A stretch of DNA of 61,535 nt from a virus: positions 1 through 61,535 of IMG/VR virus record IMGVR_UViG_3300021475_000014; one strand, given 5' to 3'. The translations under genes and the position numbers were made by a program. The notes beneath the pieces are model-generated. The model was given only the letters and a program-made list of their open reading frames with translations. It did not search any database and was not told the DNA's origin. This document shows, one piece after another, positions 20,926 to 30,197 of this stretch (the first letter of the stretch is position 1; every line of letters starts with the position of its first letter).

Positions 20926-22980
20926 CTAGCGGTGCACCAGCGCTGCCAGGGCTGTCAGCTCGTCCGTACGGGTACGACCGATGCTGGCTGCCAGCACCTG
21001 GACCGCCTCGTCGGCCAGCGCCGTTGCCGCAGCCAGAATATCCGTCAGTTCACTTTCCGTGGACGTTTCTGCACTATCCACATAGGCGCGCTGGTTCGGG
21101 ATGATCAGCGACTCGACCGCGCCGGACGCGGTCAGCCCCGCCTGCACCGGGTATCCGGGTACCGGGACGGCGGTGACCGCGATCATTTCCAGGCCGGTGC
21201 CGGGCCGTTCCTCCCGCCAGTCACCGGAGGGTGGGAAGGCGAGCATGTTGTAGATCTGCGTGTCGGTGGCGCTCGGGGTGAGCGCGCCGTGGAAGTAGAT
21301 GCCGTGCGCGTCTTCGCCGGTGATGCCGACCGCCGGCACGGAGGCAACATCGTCGTAGTGCCGGGTGGCCGCCGCCATCCCGACGCCCGCGTCGGTGGAG
21401 GCGTGCCCGCCACCGACCGAGTAGGCGCCCGTCTTGATGGCGTTGCCTTCGGCGGTGATGGTGGTGCCCAGCTTGAAATGGCAGTAGTCGCAGCGGCTGT
21501 GCGGCGGCGGCACGCAGATGCCGGCGGCGACGAACGAGCGGTGGCAGGTTTCCCAGTCGGCGACGTGCCCGTACACCTCACCGTCAGCGGTGACGGTGAT
21601 CGGTGTCGGCCCCGGCAGGGCGATCGGGTCGAAGTAGGCGCCGGGCGGGCGCAGATGCCGGCGGTAGCTGGTCGCTGCGGTGACGGTCGCGGTGCTTGTG
21701 GCGGCGGCCGTCACCGAGCCACCAGAGGTCGAACCGGAAGATGCAGGTCCCTTTCTAGCACCCCGCACGCGGCCCATGAGTCGGTCCACAGTGTTGCGTG
21801 CCGTCTTTTTCGCCGCCGGGGTCAACCCTTTCAGCGCAGTCCGCGCACCGCCCAGTGAAGCGGCGGCAGCACGCACCGCGGCCGGCACGATCATCAATGT
21901 CCCACCGATGACGTCGGCGACCGGCAGCTTGTAGCCGGCAAGCGTGGTCGGGTCGCCTTTCGGGTCCCGCCACAGGAACGCGGTGCCCAACTTCGTCGCG
22001 TTGACACTGCCGTCGTCGTTGGTGGCCCACTTCAACACCCGCGATTGCGCCGCCGAACCATCCCAGGTGGTCGCGTCGGCGGCGATCGGCAGATCCACAG
22101 TGGCGGCAGCGGTCAGTCCCCCGCCGCACGATTCGCAGCCACCGGCCGCCTCAACCCCGGCCTGCGAGCCGGCAGCCTCCGCCGAGTCGGTGGCGGACAT
22201 GCCTGCCTGCGCGCTGGCGGCGACGTTGCTGTACAGCTCGTCCAGCACATCGGCGAGCGCCTGCATGTCGTTGTCGTCAATGTGCGCGGTGGGGGGACCG
22301 CCCGCGTCGATGACGGCCGCCGCGTCCAGCAGCGCATTCGGGATGATGGTCAACGCTCCGCCGAGGACGTCGGCGACCGGGAACTGGTAGTCGTCCACGC
22401 TGTTGCCGTCGGAGCCGGGATCCTGGTACAGGAACCCGGAGCCCAACATGTCGGTGTCCACCAGGCCGTCGTTGCCGGTGGCATTGGCCAACATCCGGGC
22501 GGTGGCGGTGTGCGGATCCCATTCGGTGTCCAGAGGTGCGACCGGCAGGTCCGCATCGACGGTGATGTTCTCGTCGTTGGGTTCGCCGTCGTCCCCGGTC
22601 GGGTTGGTGGAGGCGTCCCCATCCGGGTTGAACGTGTTGATGCCCGGCACCGTCGAGTCGGGGGTGAACGCGGCAGCACTGAGACTGTCCAGGACGGCGG
22701 CGGTGATCATCCGGCCGGTGCCCCGGATCGCCAGGTCCACTTCGGCGTAGGTCGGCCGCAGGATGGTGGGCGCCTGCGCGGTGAAGTACTGGACCTGAGC
22801 GTGCACCTCGTCCCCGGTGACGCCCAGGCCCAGCACCCGCCCGATGGGGTTGCCGTCGGCGCCATACACGGGCAGCGGGTACGCGGCTGCGGTGATGGCG
22901 GCGACGTCGGAGAGCACACCCCGGGGCAGGCTCGGGTTGAGCGCGTTGGCCCGCGCCACGAGGACATCGATGTAGGCCAT
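20926..22980 (-). CDS. Capsid maturation protease-like protein with duplicated domain
   Basis: 684 residues. After an N-terminal region come two copies of a roughly 75-residue unit (W-D-x3-A-x2-R-x-L..., FLYQDP/FLWRDP, PVADVLGG/PVADVIGG, IIPNALLDAA/IVPAAVRAAA) at about 165-245 and 300-375. The C-terminal half carries GEVYGHVADWETCHRSF, the CDYCHF pair, then AAATRHYDDVASVPAV and EDAHGIYFHGAL, matching actinophage capsid-maturation (HK97 prohead) proteases. Place next to portal supports this. GAGGAG precedes ATG 22980. Confidence 0.7.
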   Translation of the reverse strand: MAYIDVLVARANALNPSLPRGVLSDVAAITAAAYPLPVYGADGNPIGRVLGLGVTGDEVHAQVQYFTAQAPTILRPTYAEVDLAIRGTGRMITAAVLDSLSAAAFTPDSTVPGINTFNPDGDASTNPTGDDGEPNDENITVDADLPVAPLDTEWDPHTATARMLANATGNDGLVDTDMLGSGFLYQDPGSDGNSVDDYQFPVADVLGGALTIIPNALLDAAAVIDAGGPPTAHIDDNDMQALADVLDELYSNVAASAQAGMSATDSAEAAGSQAGVEAAGGCESCGGGLTAAATVDLPIAADATTWDGSAAQSRVLKWATNDDGSVNATKLGTAFLWRDPKGDPTTLAGYKLPVADVIGGTLMIVPAAVRAAAASLGGARTALKGLTPAAKKTARNTVDRLMGRVRGARKGPASSGSTSGGSVTAAATSTATVTAATSYRRHLRPPGAYFDPIALPGPTPITVTADGEVYGHVADWETCHRSFVAAGICVPPPHSRCDYCHFKLGTTITAEGNAIKTGAYSVGGGHASTDAGVGMAAATRHYDDVASVPAVGITGEDAHGIYFHGALTPSATDTQIYNMLAFPPSGDWREERPGTGLEMIAVTAVPVPGYPVQAGLTASGAVESLIIPNQRAYVDSAETSTESELTDILAAATALADEAVQVLAASIGRTRTDELTALAALVHR

Positions 22981-22990
22981 GTCGTACTCC

Positions 22991-24826
22991 TCAGATCAGC
23001 GACCAGTCGGCCAGTAGGTGATACAGCGCCGTCGGGGTGTGCGGCGTGCCGGCGCACAACAGGTCGCAGGCGTAGGTGTGCAGCACTTTGGTGAGCGCGT
23101 CCCCGTCCACCCCGGCAGCGGCGGCCACACTCGGGCAGGTGGCGAACGCGCCATCCAGTAGGCGCTCCGCCGAGGTGGGTGTGCAGCACATGCCGGGCGC
23201 GGTGTGGTACTCCCACGGTTGCAGGTGGCCGAGCTTGTGCCGGTTGCGGCCGACGAGACGTTTCCCGGCCGTCTCCAACGCCCGCAACGTCAACGCCTCC
23301 GCCGCCGCGATAATTGAGGCGTCTATCGAGGCGGTGATGGCCGGCGCCGCCGGCAGCGGCCGGGACTCGGCCGGCGCACTCACCCCGGTTCCGCGACCTT
23401 GGGAACCTGGCCCGGCCGGGGTGGCGATGGCCGGTGGTGCCGGCGCGGCCGGTGTGGAGGGGACAAGCTGCTGCACCTGCACCCCCATCTCGTGCAGCAG
23501 CTCCGCCACGACTGCCGGTGCGGCCACCGGCACTTTCCCGGCCACCTCCAGCAGCGTGTGGTAGCGGCGCTCCTCCGGTGTCGGGGCGTCGTTTTCGGTG
23601 AACCCGTTTTCCCGCCGCAGGCTGTTGCCGGACAGCTCGTTGCGGTCGTAGACCTGCTGGGCGTCGGCGGCCCGGTCGGGACGCTGCACCAGCTCCGACA
23701 GCGAATACCAGACGACGTAGCGGCGGTAGTCGCCCGGGAACTCCACCCGCAGCGCCGGCCACAGATACTGCTCGGTGAGCGCGGCGCAGATCAGCTCCAC
23801 CGGCGAGGCCAGGTGCACTTTCGCGTTGGATTCTTCGATCTGCCAGCCGGACAGGTGGTTGGTGTCGCCCATACCCAGCAGCACCTCGGCCGCCACGTCC
23901 AGGCCGCGCGCCAACCGGCCCACCGCCGAGTCGCGCATGCCCATCACCGCCTCGGAGACGGGCGTGGACAGCGACAGCAGCCGCGCTTTGTCGAGCTGTT
24001 CGCCGGGTCCCCGGATGATGATCGGCACAACGGCCTCGACTGAGTTGGGATCCCCGATGGCGGTCATCATCGACTCGGTCAATGCGGTCATGAACGTGTC
24101 GGCGCCGCCGTCGTCGCCCGGCCCGTCGTCCTGGTTGGCCCCGGCGATGGTGAACGTCAACTCTTTGGGCAGCAGCAGGATGCCGTTGCCGGTCAATCGG
24201 GAGTCGATCTGCGCGGCAATGCTTTGGTCGGCACGAATGATTTCCCGCAGTGGTGCCCGCGCGGCCCGCGCCGGGGCGTTGGCTTCGCAGTGCCGACGTG
24301 GATGTGGCCGCCAAATTTTGATAATGACCGATGTGGTGGGGTCCAACACGCACGGCACGTCGACACCGTCGTCAATGCTGATTGTGCCGTCGCCGTTGTC
24401 CTGCAAATCGTCCAGCGAATACACATCCCAGCGTTCCCCACCGGCGTCCAGCACCCGGCCGATGAGGAAACACATGCCGACAATCTCCAGATGCAGCACC
24501 ATCGCCGCCAGGATCTGGCCCTGGATGGCCGGACCGCCGAGGAATGTGGTGGCGAACGGGATGGGGCCGGCCGCATCCGCGTCGGGCTCGCCGGAGTCGT
24601 CCACTGTGGTGATGAACAACTTCACCCGGGACGCGGCTTGGGACTTCCAGTCACACACGTACCGGAATTCGGGCACCGAATCGTAGAACTCCCACGCCTC
24701 ACGCTGCCATTGCGTGTCCGAACCGGAACGGTTGAATCGCAAACCGGGTCCGGTGATCCGGGTCGCGGACGCGACGAGGGCTTCCGCACCCACCAGATCG
24801 CCTGCACTGCGCCAAAAAACCGGCAT
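22991..24826 (-). CDS. Portal protein
   Basis: 611 residues, a usual size for actinophage portals. Recognisable portal-like stretches: FYDSVPEFRYVCDWKSQAAS near residue 50, LTGNGILLLPKEL, then RGLDVAAEVLLGMGDTNHLS and the long helix with WQIEESNAKVHLASP. It forms the dodecameric ring through which DNA passes. Its C-terminal 150 residues are Pro/Ala-rich with a cysteine set (MCCTPTSAERLL...TYACDLLCAG). Adjacent to the protease gene, as in HK97-type phages, but on the strand opposite to the capsid. Confidence 0.8.
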   Translation of the reverse strand: MPVFWRSAGDLVGAEALVASATRITGPGLRFNRSGSDTQWQREAWEFYDSVPEFRYVCDWKSQAASRVKLFITTVDDSGEPDADAAGPIPFATTFLGGPAIQGQILAAMVLHLEIVGMCFLIGRVLDAGGERWDVYSLDDLQDNGDGTISIDDGVDVPCVLDPTTSVIIKIWRPHPRRHCEANAPARAARAPLREIIRADQSIAAQIDSRLTGNGILLLPKELTFTIAGANQDDGPGDDGGADTFMTALTESMMTAIGDPNSVEAVVPIIIRGPGEQLDKARLLSLSTPVSEAVMGMRDSAVGRLARGLDVAAEVLLGMGDTNHLSGWQIEESNAKVHLASPVELICAALTEQYLWPALRVEFPGDYRRYVVWYSLSELVQRPDRAADAQQVYDRNELSGNSLRRENGFTENDAPTPEERRYHTLLEVAGKVPVAAPAVVAELLHEMGVQVQQLVPSTPAAPAPPAIATPAGPGSQGRGTGVSAPAESRPLPAAPAITASIDASIIAAAEALTLRALETAGKRLVGRNRHKLGHLQPWEYHTAPGMCCTPTSAERLLDGAFATCPSVAAAAGVDGDALTKVLHTYACDLLCAGTPHTPTALYHLLADWSLI

Positions 24827-24829
24827 CGG

Positions 24830-25150
24830 CTAGTCCTCCCGCTCCGGCAGGTCACTGTCGGGCTCAAATGGCGCATGGCCGAGCGCACCAACCACATAGG
24901 ACAGCGCGAAAATGGTGATGACGACCCGATACCACGGGTGCATCCACCAGAAATACGCGGTGATCGCGACCAACGCCGACAGCCACATGCCGATACACCA
25001 CGAACAGTCCAGGAGGTACCAGACGTAGCCGTCTTTGCGCACCCGATGGGCCACGAAGTACCGCCACGCCCGCGAAATGCGGTCAGCGCGAACCAACACC
25101 GTCAGTCGGGCGACGGCCAAAGCCAACAGCAGCAGCTCCAACCAGGACAC
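24830..25150 (-). CDS. DUF1360-like membrane protein
   Basis: 106 residues: an amphipathic/hydrophobic N-terminus (LLLLALAVARLTVL), CSWCIGMW followed by a transmembrane helix (LSALVAITAYFWW) and a second one (VITIFALSYVVGAL). The AxARLT, D and C-x-W-C pattern matches DUF1360 proteins of sporulating bacteria and phages. GTG at 25150. Copy C of the 15-mer lies upstream. Confidence 0.7.
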   Translation of the reverse strand: MSWLELLLLALAVARLTVLVRADRISRAWRYFVAHRVRKDGYVWYLLDCSWCIGMWLSALVAITAYFWWMHPWYRVVITIFALSYVVGALGHAPFEPDSDLPERED

Positions 25151-25174
25151 ACGAGCAGCATACGGTCGCGTGAT

Positions 25175-25189
25175 ACTTTCCCCGCACCT
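25175..25189 (-). promoter_or_regulatory. Phage 15-mer site C
   Basis: Exact AGGTGCGGGGAAAGT on the minus strand in the 48-base gap before the DUF1360-like gene and portal. A TATGCT hexamer lies 12 bases downstream. Confidence 0.75.
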
Positions 25190-25198
25190 ATGAACGGT

Positions 25199-25444
25199 CT
25201 ACTTGCGACCGCCGTGCAGCAGTTTCGCGTGCGTCGCCGGCCACATGCCGGTAGCTCGACGGTGCAGCAGGTTGCAGTAGCCTTTTTCCCGTCCCGGCAT
25301 GTACTTGGCCAACTGGCGGGTGCATCGGTTGAAGTCGCCGCCGGAACCCCACCGGATTTTTGCGGCGCCTTTGCCTTCGGCCCAGTAGCGGCGCAGCGTC
25401 TCGGCGTTGCCCCGGCCCCGGGTGCCTTTCGGGCGAGCCATCAT
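25199..25444 (-). CDS. Conserved actinophage basic protein, 81 aa
   Basis: AETLRRYWAEGKGAAKIRWG, then DFNRCTRQLAKYM and KGYCNLLHRRATGMWP, a pattern I know from small proteins beside actinophage portal and head genes, whose role is unknown. Strongly basic. Confidence 0.7.
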   Translation of the reverse strand: MMARPKGTRGRGNAETLRRYWAEGKGAAKIRWGSGGDFNRCTRQLAKYMPGREKGYCNLLHRRATGMWPATHAKLLHGGRK

Positions 25445-25454
25445 TTACCCCCCA

Positions 25455-25997
25455 TCAATCCACGCAAGGGCACAGGTCCACTGTGTAGCCGACGGTCAGT
25501 TCACTGCCGACGCATCCGCCGGCGGGACCTTGCGGAGTGAGCAACGCGGGCTCCGCGGAATAGACGCCGAGCGATCCCAGGTCGGCCACGCAGCACGAGG
25601 CGGTGCGATACAGCGCGTCGATGTCGGACAACATCACCAGCGCCTCGTTCTCCAACACCTCACAACTCGGCGGGGTGCCCCGCTCATCCGAGCTGGCCGC
25701 GCAGCGCATCGCCCCGATACCCAACACGATCTGCACCTGCCGGTCCCCGCACGGCTTGTCACCCCACCCGACCGGCGGCTGCGCCAGTAGGGAGCCGGTG
25801 ATGGTGGTTTCGCCGATGCGGTCCAGGCGCACCCACCCGGTGCCCTGGCAGCAGTCGTCCAGGATCACCGACCCGCCGGGCAGTGCGCAGCAGCGCCCCG
25901 GCGGACCACCGACCGTCTGGGCCAGGTTCGCGCACAGGCAGTGGGCCACCGAGGCGATCAGCGGCCACCAGGTGGGCGGCGGCGTTGGTGTCGTCAC
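25455..25997 (-). CDS. Cysteine-rich head-tail connector protein
   Basis: 180 residues with about 15 cysteines (CLCANLAQ, RCCALP, DDCCQG, ASCCVADL, LCPCVD). Overlaps the adaptor gene by GTGA/ATGA. Position between adaptor and portal suggests a head completion or stopper protein. The cysteine content is unusual for this class. Confidence 0.6.
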   Translation of the reverse strand: MTTPTPPPTWWPLIASVAHCLCANLAQTVGGPPGRCCALPGGSVILDDCCQGTGWVRLDRIGETTITGSLLAQPPVGWGDKPCGDRQVQIVLGIGAMRCAASSDERGTPPSCEVLENEALVMLSDIDALYRTASCCVADLGSLGVYSAEPALLTPQGPAGGCVGSELTVGYTVDLCPCVD

Positions 25998-26857
25998 GGG
26001 GCCGGCCGCACGATAGCGCTCGGGTTGCAGCTACCCACAGCCCACGGCCGTGGCGCCGTGGTGGTGCGCACCTTCGCGCACGTGTCCGGCGACCACACCT
26101 GCGACGGCGAGGTCAACCCGGCAGGGTTCACCAGGCCCACCCACATGTCCACCTCGGGGATGCCCGTCAGCCCGGCGAACTTCCCGGAGCCGGCAGAGAA
26201 GCTCACCTGCACCCCGGCCCGGTTGATCTGCGTGATGTTGCGCGGCAGCCGGCACGACTTGTCACCGATGCATTGCTTGATCACTTCGCACAGATACTGG
26301 CCGGCCGCATAGGCGCCGCCCTCCGGCACCGGCACGCCACGCCGGTAACGCACCGCGAACGAACCCGACTCGTTGATGCCGGCGTCCAAGTGTTGGCAGC
26401 GCGGCCAACACTCCTCGCCGCCGGTACGCAGCAGGTAGCGGTGATCGTCCACCCGGTAGGTGGCCGGATCGATGACTTCACCGTCGATGAGGATCTCGCA
26501 GACGTCATACACCGGGCCGGGCAGACACAACTCACACACCGGCCCACACGAGCACGAGTTGCGGTTGTTGCAGCCACACGAGTTGAACCAGGTGCCCTGA
26601 ATCAACGTCGGCGACGGCTCCGGCATCGTCGTGCAACCACGGTTACACGGACGCACCAGCTTCTCGCACAACCCGAACCGTCGACCTGTCGCCGCCCACA
26701 GAATCTCCGCCACCCACGTCTTGGACAGTGTCACTATCGCGTCCGGCACCGTCTCCAGATCCAAATCCTGGCAACAGCCCATATCGAACGGCCAGTCGCA
26801 GGGACCACCGGAACGCTGCGCCGGCAACGGATCGGTGATCAGGTCAGGTGAGGCCAT
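25994..26857 (-). CDS. Cysteine-rich head-to-tail adaptor-like protein
   Basis: 287 residues with about 20 cysteines, including CGCNNRNSCSCGPVCELCLP. VTLSKTWVAEILWAATGRRF at the N-terminus and the repeated YDVCEILIDGEVIDPATYRV, then DDHRYLLRTGGE, resemble actinophage head-to-tail adaptors. ATG at 26857 with GGAGGGGG upstream. Disulfide or metal cross-linking of the neck is a reasonable inference. Confidence 0.65.
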   Translation of the reverse strand: MASPDLITDPLPAQRSGGPCDWPFDMGCCQDLDLETVPDAIVTLSKTWVAEILWAATGRRFGLCEKLVRPCNRGCTTMPEPSPTLIQGTWFNSCGCNNRNSCSCGPVCELCLPGPVYDVCEILIDGEVIDPATYRVDDHRYLLRTGGEECWPRCQHLDAGINESGSFAVRYRRGVPVPEGGAYAAGQYLCEVIKQCIGDKSCRLPRNITQINRAGVQVSFSAGSGKFAGLTGIPEVDMWVGLVNPAGLTSPSQVWSPDTCAKVRTTTAPRPWAVGSCNPSAIVRPAP

Positions 26858-26940
26858 CACCAATCACCCCCTCCGGGTCAGTGTGACAGGTCGGCGGGTG
26901 CCTCTCGGAGAGGTGAGAGACACCCGCCGACACACATGCG

Positions 26941-27903
26941 CTACGGCGTGATGGTGAACGTCAGCGTCGTTACCGCGTCGGTGTTGTTGGCGTCGGCCAC
27001 CGTGATGCTCTGCGCGCCGGTGGTTCCCGCCGCGTACACGTGGCTCGCCGTACCCTGCTCGGTCGGCGTGGTGACCACCGCCGAACCGTCGCCCCAATCG
27101 ATGGTGACCGGGCCGTTCGGCTGGTTGTTGTAAGTCACGATCGCCGTGTGGCCCGTGGAATCCGCCGGGTCAGCAGCGACACTGGCCACCGGCGGGGTCG
27201 GGGTGACCACGCAATTGGCGCCACAGAACGCGGTCGGAGGCGGCAGCGTCGTGGTGTCGATGTGCTCCAGGTCGCCTTCACCGAACGGGGTCTGCAACGG
27301 TGCTGTCGAGCCGGCCGTCTCACCCTCGTACACGTCGTACGGGCCAACACCCCAACCGCCGCCGTCGATGCCCTTCGCCGTCACCTGGAACGTGACCGCG
27401 CCGTTTTCGATGGTGTACGAACCGAGCACGCCGTTGACCACCCACGGAATGACGATGTAGCCGTACTTCGCCTTCCCGCCGCCGGTGGTGCAACGGTTCG
27501 CCGCCGCCGAACCGGTCCAGATTTCCAGCGCCACACCTTCCTCACAGGACACGCTTTTGCGTACCCGGAAGCCGGTGGCGTTGCCGGCCGGATCCCGAAC
27601 CACCGGGACACCCGTCCACATGGAAAACAGATCCGGGTCCATCCGACAGAACGTTGCCGTCAGGTTGATCCAGCGGATCTTCGGGCAGGCCGGAACGTCG
27701 ATACACGAATCGCCGTTCCAGTTGTCCTGCGTGATGTCGGTACCGGCATCGATCTCCGGCTCGATCTGCATCGAGATCACACCGTCGGAAACAACGTACT
27801 GGGGCGTGACCCCGTCGTCGCACATCACGGGATTGCCGCAACCGTCCACTCGCGTGATTCGGGCGACCTTGCCCCGCATGAGCGCTGAACACTCGGTGGG
27901 CAT
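26941..27903 (-). CDS. Major tail tube-like protein with C-terminal PKD/Ig-like domain
   Basis: 320 residues. The N-terminal 230 residues have the look of an actinophage tube protein (KVARITRVDGCGNPV; RWINLTATFCRMDPDLFSMW; GYIVIPWVVNGVLGSYTIEN). The last 80 residues form an Ig-like PKD domain (VTYNNQPNGPVTIDWGDGSA...TLTFTITP), a common tube decoration. It is the first gene leftward of the divergent region at 27.9-28.1 kb; a TAATCT hexamer lies in that region on the minus strand. GCGAGGAA before the ATG. Confidence 0.7.
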   Translation of the reverse strand: MPTECSALMRGKVARITRVDGCGNPVMCDDGVTPQYVVSDGVISMQIEPEIDAGTDITQDNWNGDSCIDVPACPKIRWINLTATFCRMDPDLFSMWTGVPVVRDPAGNATGFRVRKSVSCEEGVALEIWTGSAAANRCTTGGGKAKYGYIVIPWVVNGVLGSYTIENGAVTFQVTAKGIDGGGWGVGPYDVYEGETAGSTAPLQTPFGEGDLEHIDTTTLPPPTAFCGANCVVTPTPPVASVAADPADSTGHTAIVTYNNQPNGPVTIDWGDGSAVVTTPTEQGTASHVYAAGTTGAQSITVADANNTDAVTTLTFTITP

Positions 27904-27990
27904 TGGATTCCTCGCAAAAAGGAGAGTCCTGAGCCCGGCCCGCAGCCAGCAGCAGTTGCACGGCCAGATTACCGCAGCAAGTACCTGAAT

Positions 27991-28005
27991 AGGTGAGGGG
28001 AAAGT
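27991..28005 (+). promoter_or_regulatory. Phage 15-mer site D
   Basis: AGGTGAGGGGAAAGT, one mismatch, between the divergent tail-tube-like and capsid genes. TATGCT (28010-28015) follows on the plus strand. Confidence 0.7.
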
Positions 28006-28095
28006 CCGTTATGCTGGCGAGCGAACTCGACGCTGGCTGCGGGCCGGTCGAAACGAGCACCGAATCGTTTCTTCCCGCGCTTCTCGGAGCATCCA

Positions 28096-30153
28096 GTGGC
28101 TAAGTTCAAGATTCCGCAGACTCTCGACGGGCTGACCCGCGAGCAGTTGGTCGAGCTGGAAACGCAGGCAGTTGCCGCGTTCGATGAGCAGCGCGACGAC
28201 CCGAAGCTCAACGCCGACGGCATGGCGAACCTGCGTGCCCTCGCCACCTTCATCACCACCAACCGGGACGCCCAGGCGGCCCTGGACGCGGCCGAGTCCG
28301 CCGCCGCCGCCGAACTGGAGGCGATGGTCAACTCGGTGCACGTGCCGGAGGCCAACGACGACCCGGCGGATGAAGTCGACCACCCGGAAGACGGTGACGA
28401 CGAGCAGGGCGACGAGGGCCAGGGCGACGAGGACGACGACGAGCAGGACAACCCGCAGGTCCCGGACCCGAATGAGGCTCCGGCCGCGCCGGCAGCTCCA
28501 GCAGCTCCGGCCGCTCCCGCCGCGCCCGCAGCTCCGCCGGCACCAGCCCGCACCGCGCGTGTCGCACAGCCGGTCGCCGCATCCGGATCCACCAGCAACG
28601 CGGTCGCGACACGCCCCAACGTGTCCCTGACCCGGGCAGCAGCCGGCCGCACCAAGACGCCCGACCTGACCGGGGCCGGCAACCGGGCGGTCATCACCGC
28701 CGCAGCGGACCTGCCCAACTACGCCAACGGGCACCGTTTCAAGGATCTGAAAGAGGTAGGGGAGGCGCTGCGTACGCGGCTGACCGGCTTCCCCAACCAG
28801 GAGAAGATCCCGATGTCTTCGCGCACCAAGATGTTCCTGCGCCAAGGCGTCGCGTCCATCACGCTGCCGCAGCCCAACGGCCTGGTCGCCGACGGACGCA
28901 ACGACACCGAGATCATCGAAGCGGCCTGCGACCAGACCCGTCTGGCCGGCAAGTCACTGACGGCCGCCGGTGGCTGGTGTCCGCCGCCGGTACAGCTCTG
29001 GGACCTGTGTCCGTCGCTGATCAGCGTGGAAGGCACCCTGGACCTGCCCTCGTTCGGGTTCACCCGGACCGGCGTCACCTACCCGCTGATCCCGGACCTG
29101 ATCCCGGACATCGACGACATCGGCTTCCACTACACAGAGCAGGACTCGATCGACGGCACGCCGAAGACGTGCTACCGGATGCCGTGTACCACGTGGGAAA
29201 CCGCGCAGATGACGTGTGACGGCATCTGCATCAAGGGCGACATCATCAACGACTCGTCGTGGCCGGAGTACTACGACCGGCTGCTCGGCGACGTGCTGAA
29301 GCTGCACCAGTTGAAGCTGGCCCGGCAGAAGATGGCCGGTGTCATCGCCGCATCCATCCCGGTCAACGTGGGCGCCGGCTCCGACATCGCCGCCGACAAC
29401 ACCATGTCCGGCCTGTACTCGATGATCAGCCTCGCCGCATCGGACTACCGGCGCCGCACCCTCGCCTCGTCCAACCAGACGCTGGAAGTGCTACTGCCGT
29501 CCTGGCTGCCCGACGTGGCCAACGCCGACGCCCTGCGGCGCGGCGCTTGCTGCGTCCCGGTCGCCAACACCCGCGCCGGCATCGCCTCCCAGCTTGCCGC
29601 GCAGAACGTGCGGGTGCAGTGGATTACCGGCTGGCAAGACTACTTCGGCTCCGGCAACGGCATGGGCGGACCGGACCCGGCACTCCAGTGGCCCAACCAG
29701 GTGCAGTTCATCCTCTACGCACCGGGCGCGTTCGCCTTCGGCACCCGCAACATCATCCGGCTCGACGCGGTCTACGACTCGACGCTGTTGGAGCAGAACG
29801 AGTACATCCGGCTGTTCAGCGAGGAATGCTCGCTGTTCCTGCACCGCTGCTACCCGTCCTACATCTACACGATGGGTCTGTGCCCGTCCGGCGCCACCTC
29901 GGCCCCGGTCGAATACGCCTGCTCCACCACGGGTGGTGGCGGCGGGGGCAGCAACCCGGCCACCGGCGGCTCTGCCGGCACCCCGGGCAGCTTCACGCCG
30001 GGCGGTTCCACCGCGCCAGCCAACCTCGCCGCGATGAGCACCGTCACGGCGTCGCCGACCACCGCGTGGACCACCGGGCAGTACGTGGTGCTGGGCGACA
30101 ACTCCCACGCCCACTGGACCGGCACCGCATGGGCGACCGGGAACGCGCCGTAA
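28096..30153 (+). CDS. Major capsid protein with scaffold-like N-terminus and C-terminal extension
   Basis: 685 residues, GTG start after GGAGC. Residues 1-110 are helical and acidic (DEVDHPEDGDDEQGDEGQGD), like an HK97 delta/scaffold domain, followed by an Ala-Ala-Pro repeat near 140-165. Residues about 215-610 look like an HK97 fold (GHRFKDLKEVGEALRTRLTG; WPEYYDRLLGDVLKLHQLKL; EVLLPSWLPDVANADALRRG; VQFILYAPGAFAFGTRNI). The C-terminus has a Gly-rich linker and a small domain (TTAWTTGQYVVLGDNSHAHW) seen on other actinophage capsids. Several Cys pairs (CTTWETAQMTCDGICIKGD). Confidence 0.85.
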   Translation: MAKFKIPQTLDGLTREQLVELETQAVAAFDEQRDDPKLNADGMANLRALATFITTNRDAQAALDAAESAAAAELEAMVNSVHVPEANDDPADEVDHPEDGDDEQGDEGQGDEDDDEQDNPQVPDPNEAPAAPAAPAAPAAPAAPAAPPAPARTARVAQPVAASGSTSNAVATRPNVSLTRAAAGRTKTPDLTGAGNRAVITAAADLPNYANGHRFKDLKEVGEALRTRLTGFPNQEKIPMSSRTKMFLRQGVASITLPQPNGLVADGRNDTEIIEAACDQTRLAGKSLTAAGGWCPPPVQLWDLCPSLISVEGTLDLPSFGFTRTGVTYPLIPDLIPDIDDIGFHYTEQDSIDGTPKTCYRMPCTTWETAQMTCDGICIKGDIINDSSWPEYYDRLLGDVLKLHQLKLARQKMAGVIAASIPVNVGAGSDIAADNTMSGLYSMISLAASDYRRRTLASSNQTLEVLLPSWLPDVANADALRRGACCVPVANTRAGIASQLAAQNVRVQWITGWQDYFGSGNGMGGPDPALQWPNQVQFILYAPGAFAFGTRNIIRLDAVYDSTLLEQNEYIRLFSEECSLFLHRCYPSYIYTMGLCPSGATSAPVEYACSTTGGGGGGSNPATGGSAGTPGSFTPGGSTAPANLAAMSTVTASPTTAWTTGQYVVLGDNSHAHWTGTAWATGNAP

Positions 30154-30197
30154 GCCAACCCCTAGTCGGCGCAGCACCCACCGTCTAAGGACACCGA

